From Photobacterium obscurum (GTDB lineage Bacteria; Pseudomonadota; Gammaproteobacteria; Enterobacterales; Vibrionaceae), in NCBI RefSeq assembly GCF_026191635.1, contig NZ_JAKRRW010000005.1, forward strand, positions 186,001 through 250,000: a stretch of DNA of 64,000 nucleotides, given 5' to 3'. Of this stretch, positions 45,404 to 53,683 are shown piece by piece (within the stretch, counting starts at the first letter, position 1; the number at the start of each line of letters is the position of its first letter). The notes beneath the pieces are model-generated. The model was given only the letters and a program-made list of their open reading frames with translations, searched no databases and had not been told where the DNA came from. Made by a program: the position numbers and the translations under genes.

Positions 45404-45784
45404 ATTGTCCTTTCCTGTCATCCATCACTTCACAGCTTATACTTGCCTGCCGCGTGAAGTCTCCATCTGCCCAGGTATGCAAGCAATTGCAAGTGTATTG
45501 CATTAGGCTGCAACAGGAAAGCTATTAGCAAGTCAATAAATTGGGAGAATAAATACCCCTTCTGATTGAGCAGGCTGAAATCTTGCACGAATAACAATTC
45601 ACAGCCTCAATGTGAAATCACCATACGGATTCACGTACTAATCCATTTTCCCATACGTACTATTAATACCCATAGGGCGTGAGCAGTCCTATTTATATAA
45701 AAATAACAAATCATTTATTGTTGAAAGTGGAATAACACTTTCATTTAAAACTCATATAGTAAATAAAATAGCAATGGTGTTTTT
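45404..45784. other. A/T-rich intergenic region
   Basis: No gene or repeat was supported. The right half (from about 45690) is markedly A/T-rich and leads into the tiny genes at 45785; a promoter for them is expected here. Confidence 0.5.
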
Positions 45785-45895
45785 ATGAAATGTAATCATA
45801 ACCGTGTTTACCGTATTAAACGTACTCTTTGGCAACGTCTATTTTTTAAAGAAGTTCATCGATGCCATGGTTGTGGTAAGCTAATTAAAATATGA
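45785..45895 (+). CDS. 36-residue zinc-ribbon-like micro-protein
   Basis: The frame starts MKCNHNRVYRIKRTLW and ends RCHGCGKLIKI. Cys3-x-His5 and Cys28-x-x-Cys31 (in the pattern C-x-H then C-H-G-C) give four ligands for one zinc ion, and the rest is strongly basic and aromatic, as in tiny zinc-ribbon nucleic-acid binders. The next frame starts inside its stop codon (ATGA overlap), which supports translation of both. An ATGGTG ahead of the ATG is a weak ribosome site. I know no family for it. Confidence 0.5.
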   Translation: MKCNHNRVYRIKRTLWQRLFFKEVHRCHGCGKLIKI

Positions 45896-46011
45896 GCAAT
45901 AACCAGAAATCAATTCAAAAAAAGCTCAAATATCAATCTCAGAAAATACTAAGCCATGTTAGGAACAAGTTTATAGCGGAATATAATAAAAAGAGTAAAC
46001 CCCAAGAATAA
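45892..46011 (+). CDS. 39-residue basic helical micro-protein
   Basis: Its ATG overlaps the stop of the zinc-ribbon-like gene by one base pair set (ATGA), so it would be translated by re-initiation. The product MSNNQKSIQKKLKYQSQKIL and so on is highly basic and predicted to be one long helix. No homology is recognised. A bidirectional terminator follows 90 bases later, so the two micro-genes form a unit. Confidence 0.45.
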   Translation: MSNNQKSIQKKLKYQSQKILSHVRNKFIAEYNKKSKPQE

Positions 46012-46102
46012 CCATGAAATAATACTGATTGTGCTAGTACGCTAGCGAATAATTATTACAAACAGTGGCTACCTTATCGTGCCATTGGGCAGCCTATCAC
46101 GT

Positions 46103-46137
46103 AAAAAAACCTCGGCCAAATGGCAGAGGTTTTTTTA
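46103..46137. terminator. Bidirectional terminator after the micro-genes
   Basis: AAAAAACCTC and GAGGTTTTTTT pair, with GCCA/TGGC inside, giving a strong stem flanked by A and T runs. It serves the micro-gene pair on the plus strand and the 46171 gene on the minus strand. Confidence 0.85.
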
Positions 46138-46170
46138 ACACAGGATTTGCTAAAGGCAATCAATTCTTAC

Positions 46171-46722
46171 TTACCTTAAAACCTTGCCTTCTTTGCATGC
46201 AAATTCAAGCATGTCCCTAAGCTTGATCATTGCACTAATATCTTGGTTCATTTCTTTTTTTATTTCTTCAAGTTCATTAGCACTCACTTTTCCATCAACT
46301 AAAGCATCTCGAATTTCATGCTGAACGTCACCCCTTTCCTTATCCCAGTTCATCCAGGCATTAAGGACATTTCGATAGGTGACTTCATACTCGTCATCAC
46401 TATCGAACCTTTCGCATTTGAGGCCAAAAACCTTCAACATTTCCTCGAGTATATAGACATGTCTTTCTTCGTCCTGAAGTGCTTTCATTGTCAACATGAA
46501 CTCTTGAATGGTCAGGTGATGACCATCCTGGCTTGGGTTAACTTTATTTGCGAATGTCCGAGAACTCAGTTTCTTACCACCAAGTTCTTGAACCTGGTTG
46601 AATACCTTCTCGATTCCAACTTCCTTCGTCTGAAGGTGAAGAGTTCGAATAAACCCTGAAAGAGAGCATTCATTTTTCATTACATATTCCACATTTTCTA
46701 GCCATTTATTCAAGTTGTTCAC
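46171..46722 (-). CDS. Possible phage-type CII-like regulator
   Basis: This 183-residue soluble protein has a region (about 50-90: LSSRTFANKVNPSQDGHHLTIQEFMLTMKA) that resembles phage regulatory CII/CP76-type helix-turn-helix sequences, in which a Lys/Asn-rich turn precedes H-x-LT-x-x-E. The rest is helical and acidic. No integrase, capsid or other phage gene is nearby, so it may be a domesticated relic. Together with the A/T-rich micro-genes it suggests a small acquired patch. The family call is tentative. Confidence 0.45.
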   Translation of the reverse strand: MNNLNKWLENVEYVMKNECSLSGFIRTLHLQTKEVGIEKVFNQVQELGGKKLSSRTFANKVNPSQDGHHLTIQEFMLTMKALQDEERHVYILEEMLKVFGLKCERFDSDDEYEVTYRNVLNAWMNWDKERGDVQHEIRDALVDGKVSANELEEIKKEMNQDISAMIKLRDMLEFACKEGKVLR

Positions 46723-47185
46723 GGTATGCTTTTTAATACCGATTCAACTTTTAAATTATTATCTATAGGTATTTCATCGATTCTTCTATGTTTGAGTGAA
46801 TATTGAACCCTAGAAACGAGCCAACAGCCTCACCATAGAATATTTTATCGTAATAACGAAAGTGCAAAATAATACTATTAAACCAATGACATATAAAGAT
46901 ATTCCATTATTTTGATCACCAGTACTATTCACAACCTACATATGCCGACGTTTATGGAGCTAAATAACCTGCTGCAGTTTATGTGCGCACCGGGTAGCCA
47001 GCCAGACAACTTTATTCCTAGAGCAGCAATCCCCCCACGCCAACACGTCAACGAAAACAAATCTGTGAACCAAGCCGCTAAATCTTAGAAAACGGGAAAC
47101 AATTCCTCACGATGGGGAAGATAGTCACCCGTCATTTAACCCAGAATGAGGACATCAGACAGCGACAGATTAGAAAGGAACGAAC
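46723..47185. other. Upstream region of melA
   Basis: About 460 bases without a supported gene. The promoter of melA and any MelR or CRP sites must lie in it, but I could not assign them by eye. GAAAGGAACGAAC just before 47186 gives the ribosome site. Confidence 0.5.
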
Positions 47186-48538
47186 ATGAAACACCCAAAA
47201 ATAACTTTTATCGGTGCGGGTTCAACCATTTTTGTCAAAAACATTTTAGGCGATGTTTTCCACAAACCGGCTCTGAAGAGTGCTGATATCGCGCTCATGG
47301 ATATTGACAATACCCGCCTTGAAGAATCCCAGATTGTGGTCAGCAAGCTGATGCAATCCGCCGGGGCGACTGGTACCATCACTTGCCACATGGATCAAAA
47401 AGAAGCGCTGAAAGATGCAGACTTTGTGGTTGTCGCTTTCCAGATTGGCGGCTACGAACCATGCACGGTCATTGATTTCGATGTCTGCAAAAAGCATGGC
47501 CTCGAACAGACAATTGCCGATACTCTGGGCCCTGGCGGTATCATGCGATCACTGCGAACGATTCCGCACCTATGGCAGCTCTGCGAGGATATGACCGATG
47601 TCTGTCCCGAGGCTACAATGCTGAACTACGTCAACCCGATGGCCATGAACACCTGGGCGATGTATGAAAAATACCCGCATATCAAGCAAGTGGGTTTATG
47701 TCATTCCGTGCAGGGGACCGCAGAAGAACTCGCCCGTGATCTGGAGATCGATTATAACGACCTACGCTATACCTGCGCCGGTATCAACCACATGGCCTAC
47801 TACCTAACGCTAGAAAAGAAAAACGAACAGGGTGAGTATCAGGATATCTATCCGGATCTGCTGGCCACCTTTGAAAATGGGAAAGCCCCGAAACCGGGCA
47901 TTCACCATAATGGCCGCTGCGTTAACCTGGTGCGCTATGAAATGTTCAAAAAGCTAGGTTACTTTGTCACCGAATCTTCCGAGCACTTCGCCGAATATAC
48001 GCCGTATTTCATCAAGCCAAACCGCCCGGATCTGATTGAGCGTTACAAGGTGCCACTGGATGAGTACCCCAAGCGCTGTGTCGAGCAAATCGCGGATTGG
48101 AAGCAAGATCTGGAGGCGTTTAAAAATGCAGACACGATCGAAGTGAAAGAGTCCCACGAATACGCCAGCACCATTATGAACTCTATCTGGACGGGAAATC
48201 CGAGCGTTGTTTACGGCAACGTAAAAAATACAGGGCTCATCGACAACCTGCCACAGGACTGTTGTGTCGAAGTCGCCTGTCTGGTTGATGCGAACGGTAT
48301 TCAGCCAACCAAAGTCGGTAGACTACCGAGCCATCTGGCGGCACTAATGCAAACCAACATCAACGTCCAGACCTTGCTGACGGAAGCGATTCTGACCGAA
48401 AACCGCGAACGGATTTACCACGCTGCGATGTTGGACCCGCACACAGCCGCGGTATTGGGTATCGAAGAAATCTATGCGCTGGTTGATGACTTGATTGACG
48501 CCCACAAAGGCTGGTTACCAGAGTGGATTTACCACTAA
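47186..48538 (+). CDS. melA: Alpha-galactosidase MelA (GH4)
   Basis: This 450-residue protein matches E. coli MelA almost throughout: FIGAGSTIFVKNILGDVFH (NAD site), FQIGGYEPCTVIDF, ADTLGPGGIMRSLRTIPHLW, NYVNPMAMNTWAMY, CHSVQGTAEELARDL and GINHMAYYL. GH4 enzymes hydrolyse the galactoside by an NAD- and Mn-dependent oxidation-elimination route. Here the Cys in LCHSVQ and the His in GINHMA hold the metal. It splits melibiose after import by MelB. It is the first gene of melAB. Confidence 0.97.
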   Translation: MKHPKITFIGAGSTIFVKNILGDVFHKPALKSADIALMDIDNTRLEESQIVVSKLMQSAGATGTITCHMDQKEALKDADFVVVAFQIGGYEPCTVIDFDVCKKHGLEQTIADTLGPGGIMRSLRTIPHLWQLCEDMTDVCPEATMLNYVNPMAMNTWAMYEKYPHIKQVGLCHSVQGTAEELARDLEIDYNDLRYTCAGINHMAYYLTLEKKNEQGEYQDIYPDLLATFENGKAPKPGIHHNGRCVNLVRYEMFKKLGYFVTESSEHFAEYTPYFIKPNRPDLIERYKVPLDEYPKRCVEQIADWKQDLEAFKNADTIEVKESHEYASTIMNSIWTGNPSVVYGNVKNTGLIDNLPQDCCVEVACLVDANGIQPTKVGRLPSHLAALMQTNINVQTLLTEAILTENRERIYHAAMLDPHTAAVLGIEEIYALVDDLIDAHKGWLPEWIYH

Positions 48539-48650
48539 GTTCATCCCATTAAATAATAACTCCCCCATAGCGCCGTTTGGCTAGGTGTTTGGTGGCTATG
48601 GACAAGAACAAGAAGCACTTCAACTATAACGTGAAACAATAACGATAAAA

Positions 48651-48673
48651 TGCCCTCCCCCAGCAGGAGGGCA
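48651..48673 (+). promoter_or_regulatory. Intercistronic hairpin before melB
   Basis: TGCCCTCC (48651-48658) and GGAGGGCA (48666-48673) form a perfect 8-bp stem directly before the melB ribosome site (AAGGAG, then TTTTT and ATG). It lacks a clean T-tail after the stem, so it may stabilise the melA end or adjust melB translation more than end transcription. Confidence 0.55.
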
Positions 48674-48686
48674 TAAGGAGCTTTTT

Positions 48687-50108
48687 ATGAGCGTTTCAAT
48701 GAACACCAAGCTAAGTTATGGCTTTGGTGCGTTCGGAAAAGATTTTGCGATCACCATCGTCTATATGTACCTGATGTTTTACTACACCGACGTAGCCGGT
48801 ATTTCTGCGGGTATTGTCGGGACGATTTTCTTAGTCGCCCGGATATGGGATGCCGTTAACGATCCGATCATGGGATGGGTGGTGAACAACACCCGTACCC
48901 GATGGGGTAAATTCAAACCCTGGATCCTTATCGGTACAGTCGCCAACTCTGTCGTGCTGTATATGCTGTTTAATGCCCATTACTTTGAAGGGCCATGGCT
49001 TATCGCCTATGCCGCCGTTACTTACATTTTATGGGGCATGACCTACACCTTGATGGATATTCCGTTCTGGTCTCTGGTTCCAACATTGACACTCGATAAG
49101 CGCGAACGTGAGGAGTTAGTCCCTTACCCGCGTTTCTTCGCCAGTTTAGCGTGGATTGTGACAGCGGCGATTGCGATGCCATTTATTAACTATGTGGGTG
49201 GAGATGACAAAGGTTTCGGCTTCCAGATATTTACCTTATTGCTGATTGTTTGTTTTGCGATATCAACTTTCATCACCCTGCGCAATGTGAAAGAACGCTA
49301 CTCGACCGAAAAGTTAGACAGCACTCAGGTCGAAGAGAAAGTCTCACTGAAAAAAATGGTGTCGCTTATCTACAAAAATAGCCAGCTTACAAGCTTGTTA
49401 TGTATGGCGTTATCGTACAACCTAGCCACCAATATCATCATGGCTTTCGCGGTTTACTATTTCACCTATGTGGTTGGCAATGAAGAGCTGTTCCCGTATT
49501 ACATGGCTTACGCCGGAATCGCAAACCTTATCACGCTGGTGTTATTTCCGAAGCTGGCAAAGATCTTCTCCCGCCGTATGCTATGGGCCGGAGCTTCCGG
49601 ATTCCCGATCCTCGGGAGTGCGGTACTGATCTACATCGGCCTATACGACCAACAGAGTGTGCTGCTGATTTCCACTGCGGGTATACTGCTGCAAATTGGT
49701 ACGGCGCTGTTTTGGGTACTGAACGTGATCATGGTGGCTGACACCGTGGACTACGGTGAATACAAACTGGGTGTGCGCTGTGAAAGTATTGCGTATTCCG
49801 TCCAGACTCTGGTAGTAAAAGCAGGCTCTGCGTTTGCGGCTTTCTTTATCGGTATTGCCCTAACAGCCGTAAACTATGTGCCGAATGTCGATCAAAGCGC
49901 TGAGACTATCTTTGGTATGCAATGCATCATGATTGGCCTGCCGAGCTTCTTCTTCGCCATCGCCCTGTTCATCTACTTCCGCTACTACAAACTGAACGGT
50001 GCCTACCATCAGAAAATCCAGGATCAGCTGATGGTCAAATACGGTACTGTCGATGCAGCCGATACGCCGATTGCTTCCGGGACACCACTAGCCACAGAAA
50101 ACCACTAG
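48687..50108 (+). CDS. melB: Melibiose:sodium symporter MelB
   Basis: This 473-residue, 12-span protein is of the GPH family: [30 protein letters not shown] includes the acidic cation-site region, then [11 protein letters not shown], and [13 protein letters not shown]. These match E. coli MelB closely. It co-transports melibiose with Na+ (or H+, Li+). It lies 148 bases after melA and shares the operon. Confidence 0.96.
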   Translation: MSVSMNTKLSYGFGAFGKDFAITIVYMYLMFYYTDVAGISAGIVGTIFLVARIWDAVNDPIMGWVVNNTRTRWGKFKPWILIGTVANSVVLYMLFNAHYFEGPWLIAYAAVTYILWGMTYTLMDIPFWSLVPTLTLDKREREELVPYPRFFASLAWIVTAAIAMPFINYVGGDDKGFGFQIFTLLLIVCFAISTFITLRNVKERYSTEKLDSTQVEEKVSLKKMVSLIYKNSQLTSLLCMALSYNLATNIIMAFAVYYFTYVVGNEELFPYYMAYAGIANLITLVLFPKLAKIFSRRMLWAGASGFPILGSAVLIYIGLYDQQSVLLISTAGILLQIGTALFWVLNVIMVADTVDYGEYKLGVRCESIAYSVQTLVVKAGSAFAAFFIGIALTAVNYVPNVDQSAETIFGMQCIMIGLPSFFFAIALFIYFRYYKLNGAYHQKIQDQLMVKYGTVDAADTPIASGTPLATENH

Positions 50109-50137
50109 TTCATTTACCCCGAGTCTAAAGCAAATGA

Positions 50138-50173
50138 AAAAGGGCTGGCATTATAAATGCCAGCCCTTTTTAT
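50138..50173. terminator. Shared terminator of melB and melR
   Basis: AAAAGGGCTGGCATT and AATGCCAGCCCTTTT form a perfect 15-bp stem with a 3-base loop, ending in TTTTT. It serves both convergent genes. Confidence 0.92.
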
Positions 50174-50174
50174 T

Positions 50175-51119
50175 CTATTCCGCATTTGGCAGCCGATCAC
50201 CATGCAGCGACACATGGTTATTCTTACGACTGAGTTCGCGAAATTGGCTAGGCGTCATATTTAAATAACGATGAAAGGTTTCATAAAATCGGCTGCTGGA
50301 GTTAAATCCGACCGTCAGGGCAATATCGAGGATAGTCCGGTTAGTATCACTCAGCAAGGCACGGGCATGGTTGATCCGCATAGAGGTGATATATTCCTTA
50401 ATTGTCATCTTCATCACGCTCTGAAATAGGTTCATCGCATAATTACTGTGCAGCCCGACATGCTCGGCAATGTTCTTGACCGTCAGCGGTGAGTCATGAT
50501 GACAGGCGATATACTCGAGAATTTTCTGAACATGAAATTGCGAATGTTTGGACAGCCCTTTTTTATTCCGATCACTATCCATCGAGCTGGTCAGTTGCTC
50601 CCACCCCGTAAGACAGACCCGTTTTAGCATCAGGCAAATCTCGTCTGCCGCCAGCTGCCTGAAACCGATATCGCTACTCTTGCTTTCATTGAGCCAGTGG
50701 CCTATCTGTTGCTCAGAAACCAGAGCCGGCAAAGATGACTGAACCACGACGCCATGGGTAATCTGGTTGATCAGTTCCTGGTCAAGCGGCCACGAGAGAA
50801 AAAAGTGAATCGGAATATTGAGGATCCCCATACTCTGGGACTGTTTGGGCTGAGTGAGTTGATGGGGGGTCGTCGCCCAAAACAATCCGATATGGCCATC
50901 ATTAATGGTGAAGGGGTGGTCATTAATCAAATACTCAACATCATCGCCGAAGGGAATATTGACTTCGATCTGGCCATGCCAATGATAGCAAGGCATATGA
51001 TGGGGCTTTCGCAGCTCAATATGGATCTGCTCATAGGAAGAAAAGAGGCTAAGCGGACCGATAGCATCATCATCGGATGTATCTTGCGGATTTTCATTCA
51101 ATGTGATGGTCTGGGGCAT
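50175..51119 (-). CDS. melR: MelR, AraC-family activator of the melibiose operon
   Basis: This 314-residue protein resembles E. coli MelR (302 residues): SLFSSYEQIHIELRKPHHMP, HWHGQIEVNIPFGDDVEYLIN and PHQLTQPKQSQSMGILNIP in the sensor domain, and LTVKNIAEHVGLHSNYAMNLFQ plus DIALTVGFNSSSRFYETF in the AraC DNA-binding domain. MelR activates melAB with melibiose and CRP. In E. coli melR is divergent from melAB; here it is convergent, so the shared melR-melA control region does not exist in this genome. Confidence 0.95.
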   Translation of the reverse strand: MPQTITLNENPQDTSDDDAIGPLSLFSSYEQIHIELRKPHHMPCYHWHGQIEVNIPFGDDVEYLINDHPFTINDGHIGLFWATTPHQLTQPKQSQSMGILNIPIHFFLSWPLDQELINQITHGVVVQSSLPALVSEQQIGHWLNESKSSDIGFRQLAADEICLMLKRVCLTGWEQLTSSMDSDRNKKGLSKHSQFHVQKILEYIACHHDSPLTVKNIAEHVGLHSNYAMNLFQSVMKMTIKEYITSMRINHARALLSDTNRTILDIALTVGFNSSSRFYETFHRYLNMTPSQFRELSRKNNHVSLHGDRLPNAE

Positions 51120-51282
51120 AAGCGCCTATCTACAAAGTCATTAATAATCAAAGTAAAATATACTTTAATTGCCTGATTTTGTATGTGAATAATCTCATAA
51201 TTCCCTCAGGGAATAGCGAATATAGTACGGTCACAGCGTACTGAAAGGCTCATATTCAGCATCATATTGCGATGATCAATTA

Positions 51283-51301
51283 GGCAACCATTAAGGTTGC
51301 C
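51283..51301 (-). terminator. Weak hairpin after the Idh-type oxidoreductase gene
   Basis: GGCAACC and GGTTGCC form a 7-bp stem with a 5-base loop about 47 bases past the stop at 51348. The minus-strand tail (TAATTG) is poor in T. Confidence 0.4.
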
Positions 51302-51347
51302 CTACCACTGCTCTAGCTATTCCGGAGGGATGGCTAGTTCGAGCAAC

Positions 51348-52337
51348 CTACACCTTAGTTGCAGCTTCCCAGTCTGTCAGCAGTGCCATAATCTGGCGCG
51401 AGTCCTCTGGTGTTGCCGCAGGGCGTTTCAATATCTTCTCTCCGTTTTCCAGAGCCTCACGAACGGCACGAACCTGATACAAGAAGCCATTTCCATCAGC
51501 CGTCACTGTAACGGGGGTACCCGGCTTTTCATACTCGGTGATCACCAACTGGTTCTTTTCCTCGGGTAACCAAGGGTTAGTCACCAACTGCAGGCTGGCT
51601 TTACTGCCCAGCACCGTAAACGCGGCATGCAGTCCGTAGTTCTCGGCGGTATGAAGTTGACAAGTAATCCCGTTCTCAAACCGGATGGATGCTGCCGACT
51701 CACAGATGTTACCGTCAACGCCTAGTCGGCCGAATGCTGAAATCTGGTATTGCTCAAACGCACTGGCTCCACAGTTCTGGGCAATAACAAGCTGAAGTAG
51801 CGAAGCCGGATAACACCCCAGGTTATACAGGGCGCCCTTGCTGTCAGGATTTACAAACTGAGCAATAGACGCGCAATACTGGCCGTAGATCGAACGGATA
51901 TCACCAATTTTCCCATCTCGCAGCACCTGGCTGATTACCGAGGTAAATGGATGATTGAGGTACATCAGCCCTTCGGCAAAAAAGACCTGATTGCGCTCGA
52001 CAGCAGCCAAAGCCAACTTCGTTTTGTCCATATCAACCGACAGCGATTTCTCGCAAAGAATCGCTTTGCCGGCCTCTGCGGCCTTGATAATAAACTCATG
52101 GTGCAAATGGTTCGGCAGCGCAATATAGATAATATCGACGTTATCATCGGCAATCAGCGCATCATAGCTGTCATACACCTGCCCGATATCGTACTTAGCG
52201 GCAAAATCGCTCACAACCGACATGGTCCGTCCGGCCACGGCATGTATTCGTGTATTGCCTTCCTCATGAATAGCATCAGCCATCACACCGGAAATAAAGC
52301 TGGTTCCCAGGATCCCCCAGTTCAGTATCTGTTCCAT
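51348..52337 (-). CDS. Gfo/Idh/MocA-family NAD(P)-dependent oxidoreductase
   Basis: This 329-residue protein has an N-terminal Rossmann fold (WGILGTSFISG), the family motif AILCEKSLSVDM with the catalytic Lys, and the C-terminal alpha/beta domain with YNLGCYPASLLQL, where the GxYP segment is common to dehydrogenases of sugars and inositols. It is translated directly after the ABM protein gene (stop and start touch), so the two act together. The substrate is unknown; a sugar-like compound is likely. A LysR gene diverges from the pair. Confidence 0.87.
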   Translation of the reverse strand: MEQILNWGILGTSFISGVMADAIHEEGNTRIHAVAGRTMSVVSDFAAKYDIGQVYDSYDALIADDNVDIIYIALPNHLHHEFIIKAAEAGKAILCEKSLSVDMDKTKLALAAVERNQVFFAEGLMYLNHPFTSVISQVLRDGKIGDIRSIYGQYCASIAQFVNPDSKGALYNLGCYPASLLQLVIAQNCGASAFEQYQISAFGRLGVDGNICESAASIRFENGITCQLHTAENYGLHAAFTVLGSKASLQLVTNPWLPEEKNQLVITEYEKPGTPVTVTADGNGFLYQVRAVREALENGEKILKRPAATPEDSRQIMALLTDWEAATKV

Positions 52338-52643
52338 TTATTTACGCTCCTGAGTGACTAACTGGGTTTCAAATGCCTGCACAAGATCTGTTACCCCAAG
52401 CTGGATAAAGTGCTGGGTATGCTTTTCATGGAAATGCCTGTCGAAAGCCTCCTGGCTGTCATAACGCTCCCAGAAAATAAACCGATAAGGGTCAGATTTA
52501 TCCTGAAGGGGTACGGCCATCGAACATCCCGGCTCGCTGTTCATTCCCTGGCAAAAAGCCTCAATAGCCACAATTGCCTGCTCGAGGTTGTAGTCGGGTT
52601 TTACCCGTAGTTCAGCGGTGATGAATAGACCTTGCTCAAACAT
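52338..52643 (-). CDS. ABM-superfamily (antibiotic biosynthesis monooxygenase-like) protein
   Basis: This 101-residue protein has the ABM ferredoxin-like fold: LFITAELRVKPDYNLEQAIVAIEAF, then EPGCSMAVPLQDKSDPYRFIFWERYDS and FDRHFHEKHTQHFIQL. This is the pattern of small quinol/aldehyde-type ABM proteins such as YgiN and LsrG. The stop touches the start of the oxidoreductase gene, and AGGAG before that start lies within this gene. Function unknown. Confidence 0.82.
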   Translation of the reverse strand: MFEQGLFITAELRVKPDYNLEQAIVAIEAFCQGMNSEPGCSMAVPLQDKSDPYRFIFWERYDSQEAFDRHFHEKHTQHFIQLGVTDLVQAFETQLVTQERK

Positions 52644-52746
52644 AATATTTCCGTTGTTTATGGAGATAACGAAGATAATTTAATTGACAGCAATAAGTTG
52701 ATAAACAACGATCTTGTTGGTTATTTGCAAACTTATAGTTGTTAAT

Positions 52747-53622
52747 ATGGATAAATTGAAGAGCATGCAGGTTTTTGTGGACGTTGTTCAGCGCGGCAGC
52801 CTGAGTCGATCCGCCGCCCATTTTTCGGTCACCTCCACCATGATAGGCAAGCATGTAAAATCACTGGAATCCCATCTTGGTACCAAGCTGCTTCACCGGA
52901 CTACCCGCAAACAGTCGCTGACCGAAGCCGGTCAAGCATATTATTTAGAATGCACACGGATACTTGATGAAATCGAAGAAGCCGAGAACAGCCTCCAGAG
53001 CCTGACCAACAAACCCAAAGGCACTATCCGTATCAACTCGCCAGTAACCTACGGCAACCTAGTCGTGGCACCGATTGTTTCCGACTTTCTACTGCAGTTT
53101 CCAGACATCAATGTCGAGCTGACGCTGGACAACAATTTAATTGACCCTATGCATGATCAGGTCGACGTTGTGATCCGCATTGGCGAACTGGCCGATTCTT
53201 CAATAATTGCCCGCAAGGTCGACGAGTACGAGATGCTATTTTGTGCGACTCCGGACTACCTCGAGCAGCATGGTACTCCCCAATCGCTGGGCGAGCTGGC
53301 CAGCCACCAATGCCTTGGGTTTAGCTATGGCGACATCCAAACCAACCTGGCATTGCGAATCGATACCTCGGCGTTCGACCGGCAGTTTACCCGGCTCAGC
53401 TCCAACAGCGGCCAGGCCCTCAAAACAGCGGCACTTAGAAATACCGGGATCATTCTCCAGCCTCGCCTGCTCGTCGCCGAGGAGCTAAAGCAAGGTGCAC
53501 TATGCGCAATACTCGAAAAAAGCACACCACCGCCAAGCCCTATTCACCTGCTTTACAAAGGGAAATCACAGCCACTCAAAATCCGGACTTTTATTGACTT
53601 CTTTCTGGATGCACTGCAGTAG
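52747..53622 (+). CDS. LysR-family regulator
   Basis: The ATG at 52747 opens MDKLKSMQVFVDVVQRGSLS, the normal LysR start, giving 291 residues; an earlier in-frame start would add a hydrophobic segment of 11 residues. The helix-turn-helix is at 12-60 (RSAAHFSVTSTMIGKHV). It has the typical signature (GTIRINSPVTYG, VDVVIRIGEL) of the CrgA/DsdC-type group (PA2206-like). It is divergent from the ABM/oxidoreductase pair, 104 bases away, and probably controls it. Confidence 0.88.
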   Translation: MDKLKSMQVFVDVVQRGSLSRSAAHFSVTSTMIGKHVKSLESHLGTKLLHRTTRKQSLTEAGQAYYLECTRILDEIEEAENSLQSLTNKPKGTIRINSPVTYGNLVVAPIVSDFLLQFPDINVELTLDNNLIDPMHDQVDVVIRIGELADSSIIARKVDEYEMLFCATPDYLEQHGTPQSLGELASHQCLGFSYGDIQTNLALRIDTSAFDRQFTRLSSNSGQALKTAALRNTGIILQPRLLVAEELKQGALCAILEKSTPPPSPIHLLYKGKSQPLKIRTFIDFFLDALQ

Positions 53623-53641
53623 CGCTGCCGGTACGATAAAC

Positions 53642-53678
53642 AAAAAGCCCGCTCCAACGGCTGTTGGGGCGGGCTTTT
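53642..53678. terminator. Shared terminator of LysR and RND genes
   Basis: AAAAAGCCCGCTCCAAC and GTTGGGGCGGGCTTTT pair nearly perfectly with a short loop, followed by TTTT. It lies between convergent genes. Confidence 0.88.
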
Positions 53679-53683
53679 GCATA

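Noticed and set aside
45785-46011. Toxin-antitoxin pair as the meaning of the micro-genes
   Set aside because: Size and overlap would fit, but neither product resembles a known toxin or antitoxin, so no such function is claimed.
46942-47088. 48-codon plus-strand frame upstream of melA
   Set aside because: No ribosome site before the ATG, and the peptide has no coherent property; the region is expected to be promoter DNA.
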